From assembly GCA_902772685.1 (NCBI GenBank), contig CACYBO010000036.1:1-5564 (forward strand): a DNA stretch of 5,564 nucleotides. Direction: 5' to 3'. Within the stretch, counting starts at the first letter, position 1. Each line of letters opens with the position of its first letter. Below the pieces are notes generated by a model that was not told where the DNA came from, did not search any database, and worked only from the letters and a program-made list of their open reading frames with translations. The translations under genes and the position numbers were made by a program. The DNA comes from an uncultured Eubacteriales bacterium. Its GTDB lineage: Bacteria; Bacillota; Clostridia; Peptostreptococcales; Anaerovoracaceae. This document shows positions 1 to 5,564 of the stretch, in pieces.

Positions 1-174
1 GTTTATGACAACTCTGTCATGGATATAGATGAGGCGGATTTTGAAAATGACATCTCTTTAAGAAGTGAATTTGTAAGACTGGCGCTCCATGATGATACTC
101 TTAGTGAATCAGAACGCAACAAGATCATCAGCTGCGGATGGAATGCACTGGGAGGAAAGGAGGTGTCTCGTTAA
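1..174 (+). CDS. C-terminal end of a probable SbcD/YhaO-like metallophosphoesterase (DNA repair exonuclease subunit), 5' partial
   Basis: Frame 1 is open from the first base to the TAA at 172-174 and gives the last 57 residues of a protein that starts outside the window. The tail is acidic and then helical. Residues about 20-55 (from SLRSEFVRLAL to WNALGGKEV) resemble the closing segment of SbcD/YhaO-type calcineurin-like phosphoesterases as I remember them from Clostridia. The catalytic metal-binding motifs would lie upstream and cannot be checked. Context supports the call: the next gene is a YhaN/SbcC-like ATPase, the usual partner of such nucleases, and its ATG overlaps this stop codon. 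If the call is right, the protein would be the Mn-dependent nuclease subunit of an SbcCD-like complex. The reading frame itself is secure. The product rests on a short tail plus its neighbour, so any other protein coupled to the ATPase remains possible. Confidence 0.62.
   Translation, partial: VYDNSVMDIDEADFENDISLRSEFVRLALHDDTLSESERNKIISCGWNALGGKEVSR
156..165 (+). promoter_or_regulatory. Ribosome binding site of the YhaN-like ATPase gene
   Basis: AAAGGAGGTG is a near-perfect complement of the 16S rRNA 3' end. Its GGAGG core ends 10 bases before the ATG at 174. It lies inside the last codons of the upstream gene. It decides the start: the in-frame ATG at 138 is 12 codons further upstream, lies deeper in the upstream gene and has no comparable site before it. 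Confidence 0.85.
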
Positions 175-3100
175 TGAAACTCATAAGTATGCATATAGAC
201 AACTTCGGCGGTCTTCATGATTATGATTATGATTTTGATGACGGGCTGAATATCATCCTCCAGGACAATGGCTGGGGAAAGACAACGATGGCTGCATTTC
301 TCAAAGCGATGTTGTACGGAATGGAGTCTAAGAGGATAAAAGATGTAACCAAGAATGAAAGACGCAGATATCTTCCGTGGCAGGGAGGTAAATACGGCGG
401 TACGCTAATTTTTGAAGCAGATGGAGTAAAGTATAAAATCACAAGGACGTTTGGAGAACGAGCAGGATCTGACAAAGTAAAAATAGTCAATGCAGATACA
501 AATGTAACGGCAAGAATCGATCCTGAAAAGATTGGGGATGAGTTTTTCCGTCTTGATGCAAATGCGTTCCAGCGAAGTGTCTTCATTACGCAGAATGGGA
601 TATCGATCGATGGAGCTGCTAGCAGTATACACACCAGACTGAATACACTTGTCAGTCAGGCTAATGATGTTGCAGCGTATGATGGTGCTATTGCCGATCT
701 GACACAGCAGATAAAGTATTATGAAAAAACGGGTGACAGAGGAAAGCTGGGCGACATCAAAAAGCAGATCGCTGCACTTGAAAAACAGCGTGGACTGCTC
801 GAGATCGAAATAAAAACTCAGGATGAAGATAGAGACAGAATATCGCATATCGATGAGCTCCTTGCAGATATAGAAAAAGACCTTGAAAAAAGGAAGACAG
901 AACTTGATAAGGTCAGTGGCGAGACAAAAAAGAGAGAGGCATCAAAAAAGCTTCTTGATGATGTCGATGCAAAGATATCTGAAACTCGATCTCAGATAGA
1001 CAGCATCAAAGCAGAACTGGGAGGACATATACCAGAAGGTGAAGAGATAAAGCATGTCAGTGAGCAGGAACAGAGCGCAGCCGCTTTGAATAGCAGAATC
1101 AGTGAGCTGAAGACGGCTTATGCGGATATGGTGACTGAGCATAACGAGCTGCTCGCTAAGTATGATGGAGAAATGCCAAAGGCTGAACAGCTCGATGAGA
1201 TCCAAAGTACATATGGTGAATTGCAGGGTATTCTGTCGACAGATACGGAATCCGTTAAGAATGTTGCTGAGCCGGATGGATATCGCTTGATAAGTGCTGT
1301 ACAGGAAGAAGAACCAGATTACGTAAGTGAACTTGAAACGGCAATAGGTTCACTGCCAAAGCTGCAGGAAATGGCAAATGAAGTGATCGCCAAAGAGCAG
1401 GATATCATCAAAGATGCACAGAGCTGGGAAATGGATAAAAAAGGCTATACTCTATGGTCTTCAGAAGTCAAAAGGCTGCAGCCCGAACTGGACAATTGTC
1501 AGGATTATGCTCCGGAAAAAGTTGACGATGTCATTGTTAAACTTGAGGAGGTAAAGAGTGGGCAGGATAAGGTCGCAGAAAAGACTGAGGAAATGAAAAA
1601 GTTCATTCTTTCACCCGAAGAAGAGGTTTTGACAGAAAAATATGCGGATGAACTTCCTGATTCGGCTGAATGCAGCATGATAATCAATAAAATACGGAAT
1701 GCAGACAGATACGAATCTGAAAAGCAGGGCCTCAAACTTAAGATCGAAGGGGAAAAGAGCAGAGCGGACAGCCTTCGCATCTCGATCGATCAAATGAGTG
1801 GTATTTCCGATGAGAATGAAGATCAGCCAACAGAACCTGTTAAGTCATCCGGAACTGTTATGATCGTTGCCGGAGCTTTGGTTGCAGCGATAGGCATTGT
1901 ACTTGCGATTCTCATGAAGCCGGTCCTGGCTGCTGTATCTGCGATCGGTGTAATTCTTGCAATAGCAGGTGCTGCCAGTAACAATAAGTATAAGAACAAG
2001 CTGCAGGAATACGAGAAACAAAGGGCTGAATTTGCTAAAAGACAAGAGGCAAGGGACAAAAGAGAAGAACTGAAGGATCAGCTGACAAAAGCTGAAACTG
2101 AAATAGAACAACTTCAGGGGCAGATCGAAGAGCTCGAGAGAAACTGCGAGGAAGAACTGTGTGATGCAAGAGCATGGATCGAAAAATGGGGTTCGCCCGG
2201 AGCTGAATGTACACAGACTGCTGCAGAAGAAATAGCAGAGAGTTTTGAGCGCATCAGAAATGCGCGAACTAAAAAAGCAGCTTGTGAAGAGATTCGTGGA
2301 TCGATCAGTGATGCCGAAAAGATGATCGGAAATAATAGACGATTTGCTGATGAAAAATATCCTGAGATATCCGAAATGGAAGTTGATGAGGCGATCGAAT
2401 CTCTGAAGGCGAAGGGGAATAAATATAAAACTATCAACAGCCAGTATCAGAATGCAGTTCGCAAAGAAATGGAATCTCTGGATGCTCTTCAGCTTACAAA
2501 AGAAGAAATAGAAAATGCCGAATCTCCAAAGGCACCTGAACTAAAGGAAAAGAAGGCGTTTGCTGAGGAAGCTCTCTCGTCTGCAGTCAACCGGTGCAAT
2601 ATTGTCATTACAAAAATTGGACTAAGGCTCAGTGCCGATAATGCATCAGAGGTACTTCACAGGGCAGAGCAGCTATTGGGCGAATATAACAGTTTCAGAG
2701 AAAAAACTGATGAGCGTGATGCCAGACAGCAAAAAAGGAATCAGACGATAGAAAGACTTGAGAACAAATTGAATGAGAACTCCAGCGTTCTGGGAACAGT
2801 CTATGCTGATATTGAGCTGCCTGACAGGCTGGCAATGATACGTAAAGATATTAGCAAAGAAAACTCCCTGAGAGAAAAGATATCTGAAAACCTTGACAAG
2901 CAGACTATTTCGGAAGGCGAGCTGGGGGAAGTTATGAGCAGAATCGATGCTTTTGTGAGCAAATACAGAGGCAATGATGATTCTTCTGAACTTGCTGATA
3001 TTCTTGCAAAAGCAGCGAAATGCTCTGAATTAAGAGTTGCTGCCGGACAGCTGGAAAACCAGAAGAAGTCTATACTGGAAGAAAACCAGTTGTCAGGTGA

Positions 3101-4196
3101 AGGAGCGGCCAGCGGAGAGGAGTCTGAAATCAGAGAGCAGATCTTAGAACTGGAGAAACGAAGAGATGAACTGTTAGTGGAATATACCCAGAAGAGCGAT
3201 TCTATAAGGCATGCCGATCAGTCTCTGGAAAAGTATTCGGATGTAGTTCGTGAGATAGGTGCACTGTATTCTGAAAAACAAAAAGCTCAGAATACGCTGC
3301 ATATACTCAAACGTTCGATTCAGTTGATAGAAAAGGCAAAAGAAAATCTGGCAGACAGATATATCAGTAAAGTAGAACAGCTATTTAACAGTTATATGCA
3401 TCTATGGTTGAACAATGACGCAGTGAAGGGTGTTCTTGATATAGATTTCAATGTTAAGATCGCGGAAAATGATGAGGAGCATGTAGCAGAGGGCTACAGC
3501 ACAGGGTATTGTGATCTTATTGATTTCTGCATGAGACTGGCATTGGTAGACACACTGTTCGAGAAGGAACAGCCATTCCTCATAATGGATGACCCGTTTG
3601 TAAATCTCGATGAAGACAGACTTGAAAAGGCACTGGAACTCCTCAATGTGTTGTCTGCAAACAAGCAGATCGTATATTTTGTCTGCCATCCTATCAGAGC
3701 AACAGAAACTGAGGATAATTCTATATCCCGTGAGGAATTTGCTAAACTGGCAGAGGATACAAAGAAGGCATTGGCAGAGAGAAGGATAACTGCAGCAGCT
3801 GCTAGTAAAAAAGCAGTTCAAAAGTCACCGAGAGAATTGTACAAGGTCACAGATCAGGATGCGGCTCTGCCTGTCAGACCACTAAAAACAGATTATGTGA
3901 TCACGAATAATATATTCAGTATGCAATTTGTTTCGGAGGGATTTGGTATACCAAAGGACAATACGTACGAGTTGTTCTTTATAGATGAAAAGGGACATGT
4001 TCTCAATGAAAGACAGATCATTGAGATCAGCAACGGCAAGCTGTCTTCCGACAGACTGACATTCAGCCTGAATACAAGAGAGGACAGCGGTGATCAGTAT
4101 GAACTGATGATACATGAGAGTGGTAAGGATGATTACGACGTGATTGCGAGAATTCCATTCAAAGCAAATCTTTCTTTTGCAAGTTTTGATTTTTGA
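174..4196 (+). CDS. YhaN/SbcC-like coiled-coil ATPase with a central membrane hairpin
   Basis: Complete 1340-residue protein of the SMC/Rad50/SbcC superfamily, closest in motifs to YhaN-type proteins that pair with a metallophosphoesterase; not the canonical SbcC. Start chosen at 174 from the strong RBS and the TAATG overlap. N-terminal ATPase half: Walker A Q30-DNGWGKTT-38 (first glycine replaced by Gln), basic ERRRYLPWQGG segment at 62-72, Q-loop FITQ ending at Q140. Charged, heptad-rich coiled coil runs about 170-555 and 605-1095. Between the arms, two hydrophobic stretches at about 561-581 and 584-601, split by Lys-Pro, read as a membrane hairpin; no CxxC zinc hook is visible. C-terminal ATPase half: signature STGYCDL from S1109, Walker B FLIMDD (D1139, D1140), D-loop NLDED, H-loop H1172. 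An Ala/Lys-rich linker follows, then about 100 beta-rich residues (1240-1340). Likely role is ATP-driven control of a partner nuclease on DNA. Domain class is certain; the biological job is inferred. Confidence 0.9.
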   Translation: MKLISMHIDNFGGLHDYDYDFDDGLNIILQDNGWGKTTMAAFLKAMLYGMESKRIKDVTKNERRRYLPWQGGKYGGTLIFEADGVKYKITRTFGERAGSDKVKIVNADTNVTARIDPEKIGDEFFRLDANAFQRSVFITQNGISIDGAASSIHTRLNTLVSQANDVAAYDGAIADLTQQIKYYEKTGDRGKLGDIKKQIAALEKQRGLLEIEIKTQDEDRDRISHIDELLADIEKDLEKRKTELDKVSGETKKREASKKLLDDVDAKISETRSQIDSIKAELGGHIPEGEEIKHVSEQEQSAAALNSRISELKTAYADMVTEHNELLAKYDGEMPKAEQLDEIQSTYGELQGILSTDTESVKNVAEPDGYRLISAVQEEEPDYVSELETAIGSLPKLQEMANEVIAKEQDIIKDAQSWEMDKKGYTLWSSEVKRLQPELDNCQDYAPEKVDDVIVKLEEVKSGQDKVAEKTEEMKKFILSPEEEVLTEKYADELPDSAECSMIINKIRNADRYESEKQGLKLKIEGEKSRADSLRISIDQMSGISDENEDQPTEPVKSSGTVMIVAGALVAAIGIVLAILMKPVLAAVSAIGVILAIAGAASNNKYKNKLQEYEKQRAEFAKRQEARDKREELKDQLTKAETEIEQLQGQIEELERNCEEELCDARAWIEKWGSPGAECTQTAAEEIAESFERIRNARTKKAACEEIRGSISDAEKMIGNNRRFADEKYPEISEMEVDEAIESLKAKGNKYKTINSQYQNAVRKEMESLDALQLTKEEIENAESPKAPELKEKKAFAEEALSSAVNRCNIVITKIGLRLSADNASEVLHRAEQLLGEYNSFREKTDERDARQQKRNQTIERLENKLNENSSVLGTVYADIELPDRLAMIRKDISKENSLREKISENLDKQTISEGELGEVMSRIDAFVSKYRGNDDSSELADILAKAAKCSELRVAAGQLENQKKSILEENQLSGEGAASGEESEIREQILELEKRRDELLVEYTQKSDSIRHADQSLEKYSDVVREIGALYSEKQKAQNTLHILKRSIQLIEKAKENLADRYISKVEQLFNSYMHLWLNNDAVKGVLDIDFNVKIAENDEEHVAEGYSTGYCDLIDFCMRLALVDTLFEKEQPFLIMDDPFVNLDEDRLEKALELLNVLSANKQIVYFVCHPIRATETEDNSISREEFAKLAEDTKKALAERRITAAAASKKAVQKSPRELYKVTDQDAALPVRPLKTDYVITNNIFSMQFVSEGFGIPKDNTYELFFIDEKGHVLNERQIIEISNGKLSSDRLTFSLNTREDSGDQYELMIHESGKDDYDVIARIPFKANLSFASFDF
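1854..1976 (+). other. Two-helix hydrophobic hairpin inside the YhaN-like ATPase
   Basis: Codons 561-601 encode two runs of almost only Val, Ile, Leu, Ala, Gly and Met, each long enough to span a membrane and separated by a Lys-Pro turn at 582-583. An acidic, Pro-containing stretch comes before them (DENEDQPTEP) and a basic one after (NNKYKNK). The hairpin sits at the tip of the coiled-coil arms, the place of the zinc hook in Rad50/SbcC or the hinge in SMC. Membrane insertion is inferred from hydrophobicity only. Confidence 0.75.
3891..4193 (+). other. C-terminal accessory domain of the YhaN-like ATPase, probably beta-rich
   Basis: Residues 1240-1340 lie beyond the H-loop (H1172) and an Ala/Lys-rich linker (about 1200-1225). 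They alternate hydrophobic and polar residues in short strands (YVITNNIFSMQF, TYELFFIDEKG, YELMIHES), with Gly, Asn and Asp at the turns, and end in SFASFDF. This pattern suggests a small beta-sandwich. SbcC and Rad50 normally stop soon after the H-loop. I recall similar tails in clostridial relatives, but I cannot name the domain. It could bind the partner nuclease or another protein. Confidence 0.55.
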
Positions 4197-4209
4197 TCGA
4201 TGAATAAAC

Positions 4210-4215
4210 AGGAGG
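4210..4215 (+). promoter_or_regulatory. Ribosome binding site of brxL
   Basis: AGGAGG lies 9 bases before the ATG at 4225, in the 28-bp gap after the ATPase stop codon. The gap is too short to hold a separate promoter plus leader, and no inverted repeat with a T-run is seen in it, so read-through from the upstream genes is likely. Confidence 0.85.
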
Positions 4216-4224
4216 CTGAAACAG

Positions 4225-5564
4225 ATGACAGATTTAGATGAAAAAGTATTGGAATACTTTCCGGGAAAAGTAGTAAGAAAAGACCTTACTGCTCTGATGA
4301 AAAAAGGTGCGAATGTTCCAACATATGTTTTGGAATATCTGCTGGGTATGTACTGTGCTACAGACGATGAGGAAGCCATAGAAATAGGTTTGACGAAGAT
4401 AAAGCGAATCCTCAGCGAGAATTATGTTCGACCGGATCAGAGTGAGTATATCAAATCAAAGATCAAAGAGAACGGACAGTATACGATAATAGATAAAATC
4501 ACTGTTACATTTGATGACCGTGAAGATAAATATGTTGCCAGATTTACAAATCTGAGGATGGATCCTTTTGAAGTGAATTCAGATCTTGTTGTTCATAATG
4601 AAAAACTGCTGATTGGCGGTATCTGGTGCATACTTAAGATCGAGTATGTCGGACTTGACAAGGATGACGATGAAGAACCTGAATTTGAAGAAGATATATT
4701 CGGAAATCAAAAGAAGAAAAAGAAGAAGAAAAAGAAAAAATCCAAATATGAATCTCCGTTTGAGATATCATCATTAAAACCTATCCAGATGCCTAATCTG
4801 GATCTCGACGAAATCAGATACTCGCGTAAGTATTTTACAAAGGATGAATGGATAGATCTCATGATGAGATCTGCGGGATATGAGCCTGATGAACTGGAAA
4901 GAAAGGAAAAACTGCATTATCTGTTAAGGTTTGTCCCCTTCATCCAAAAGAATTACAATCTTGTTGAACTAGGTCCTCGCGGAACGGGAAAGTCACATGT
5001 ATACAGTGAATTATCACCGTATTCTATTCTGATGAGCAGTGGAACCACGACAGTATCGAATATGTTCTATAACATGGGGTCACGCAGAGTTGGTCTTGTC
5101 GGGAAGTGGGATTGTATCGCATTTGATGAGGTCGCAGGTATAACGCATGCTTCGGGTGATATGGTACAGATCATGAAGAACTATATGGCGAATGGTACAT
5201 TTGCCAGAGGGTCTGATTCAATCAGTTCTGATGCATCGATCGCGTTTGAAGGAAATACGTTCAGAAGTGTAGCGGACATGATGAGAACAACGAATCTGTT
5301 TGAGCCATTCCCGGAGGAGTTCAATGACGATTCGGCTTTCTTCGATCGTATACATGCTTATCTGCCCGGATGGGAGACACCTAAGCTAAGATCCAAGTTA
5401 TTCACGACAAGATATGGTCTGATCTCAGATTGCTTCTCTGAGTTTTGCCATGCTATGAGAAAATATGACTTCACAAATTCGTTCAGTGAATACTTTGAGT
5501 TCAATAAAAACTACAATACACGTGATGATACAGCGGTAAGAAGAACGTTCTCAGGATTGGCAAA
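4225..5564 (+). CDS. brxL: BrxL, BREX-associated Lon-like AAA+ ATPase (3' partial)
   Basis: Open frame of 446 codons running off the window end. The start at 4225 is set by the AGGAGG site and the match to the family's opening (LDEKVLEYFPGKVVRKDL, then GANVPTYVLEYLLGMYCATDDEE), which I recognise as BrxL. Order: N-terminal domain to about 143, ending near GGIWCILKIEY; a charged linker at 145-175; the conserved KPIQMPNLDLDEI segment (185-197); then the AAA+ core. Core motifs: Walker A GPRGTGKS (250-257), Walker B CIAFDE (D301, E302), MKNYMANGTFARG (317-329), sensor-like GNT (343-345), and DRIHAYLPGWE (374-384) with candidate arginine finger R375. All ATPase motifs look intact. The family is about 650-700 residues, so the Lon-protease-like C-terminus is missing here only because the window ends. 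BrxL is a DNA-binding ring-forming ATPase of BREX phage defence. The odd point is its upstream neighbour: an SbcC-like gene rather than pglZ. Confidence 0.93.
   Translation, partial: MTDLDEKVLEYFPGKVVRKDLTALMKKGANVPTYVLEYLLGMYCATDDEEAIEIGLTKIKRILSENYVRPDQSEYIKSKIKENGQYTIIDKITVTFDDREDKYVARFTNLRMDPFEVNSDLVVHNEKLLIGGIWCILKIEYVGLDKDDDEEPEFEEDIFGNQKKKKKKKKKKSKYESPFEISSLKPIQMPNLDLDEIRYSRKYFTKDEWIDLMMRSAGYEPDELERKEKLHYLLRFVPFIQKNYNLVELGPRGTGKSHVYSELSPYSILMSSGTTTVSNMFYNMGSRRVGLVGKWDCIAFDEVAGITHASGDMVQIMKNYMANGTFARGSDSISSDASIAFEGNTFRSVADMMRTTNLFEPFPEEFNDDSAFFDRIHAYLPGWETPKLRSKLFTTRYGLISDCFSEFCHAMRKYDFTNSFSEYFEFNKNYNTRDDTAVRRTFSGLA
4709..4740 (+). repeat. Purine-only AAG/AAA tract encoding ten consecutive lysines in brxL
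   Basis: Thirty-two bases consist only of A and G and encode K163-K172 (plus the end of Q162), finishing in six A's. The tract directly follows an acidic stretch (D145-D157 contains ten Asp/Glu). It lies in the linker between the N-terminal domain and the AAA+ core of BrxL. Such low-complexity sequence is prone to length change by replication slippage in units of three, which would keep the frame. Confidence 0.85.

Noticed and set aside
138..173. Earlier in-frame ATG at 138 that would add 12 residues to the ATPase
   Set aside because: It has no ribosome binding site, lies well inside the upstream gene, and the added residues do not resemble the family. The family's usual opening (MKLISMHIDNFG) begins at 174.
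4197..4224. Possible terminator or separate promoter between the ATPase gene and brxL
   Set aside because: The gap is only 28 bp, with no stem-loop plus T-run and no room for -35/-10 boxes along with the RBS.
4200..4241. Short ORF starting ATG at 4200 (13 codons) overlapping the brxL start
   Set aside because: It has no ribosome binding site, is out of frame with brxL and looks like chance. The RBS at 4210-4215 is placed for the ATG at 4225.
227..4379. Several minus-strand open frames of 60-165 codons opposite the ATPase gene
   Set aside because: All lie antisense to a gene with clear conserved motifs. Their products are rich in Ser, Phe, Leu and Cys, typical of the reverse complement of Glu/Lys-rich coiled coil. 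None has a recognisable domain.
4709..4740. Programmed frameshift site in the A-rich tract of brxL
   Set aside because: No in-frame heptamer of the A_AAA_AAG type is present; the AAA-AAG pairs are preceded by G. The 0 frame continues into conserved BrxL motifs, so no frameshift is needed.

Overview
The window looks like part of a Firmicutes chromosome, most likely from a Clostridia or Lachnospiraceae-type gut bacterium. Three things point there: moderate GC content, strong AGGAGG-type ribosome binding sites at both visible gene starts, and a long SMC/SbcC-like ATPase whose motifs match a family I recognise from Clostridia. No phylogenetic search was possible, so the assignment is tentative.

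Layout: all coding is on the + strand and almost no base is non-coding. (1) 1-174 is the last 57 codons of a gene whose end resembles the C-terminus of SbcD/YhaO-type metallophosphoesterases. (2) 174-4196 is a complete 1340-residue YhaN/SbcC-like ATPase. Its start overlaps the upstream stop by one base (TAATG). It has ABC-type ATPase halves at both ends, very long coiled-coil arms, a hydrophobic two-helix hairpin in the middle where SbcC/Rad50 carry a zinc hook, and an extra C-terminal domain that looks beta-rich. (3) After a 28-bp gap holding only a ribosome binding site, 4225-5564 encodes the first 446 residues of a BrxL protein, the Lon-related AAA+ ATPase of BREX phage-defence systems. It is cut by the window end.

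Interpretation: the first two genes look like a nuclease/ATPase pair of the SbcCD or YhaO-YhaN kind, which process DNA ends or structures. The predicted membrane hairpin suggests that this pair may act at the membrane. The tight spacing to brxL suggests one transcript, and so a possible defence module joining an SbcCD-like machine to BrxL. In the canonical type 1 BREX layout, brxL follows pglZ, so this neighbour is unusual. Whether brxC, pglX, pglZ or brxA/B lie outside the window cannot be seen. I saw no RNA genes, mobile elements, CRISPR arrays, terminators or convincing promoters.
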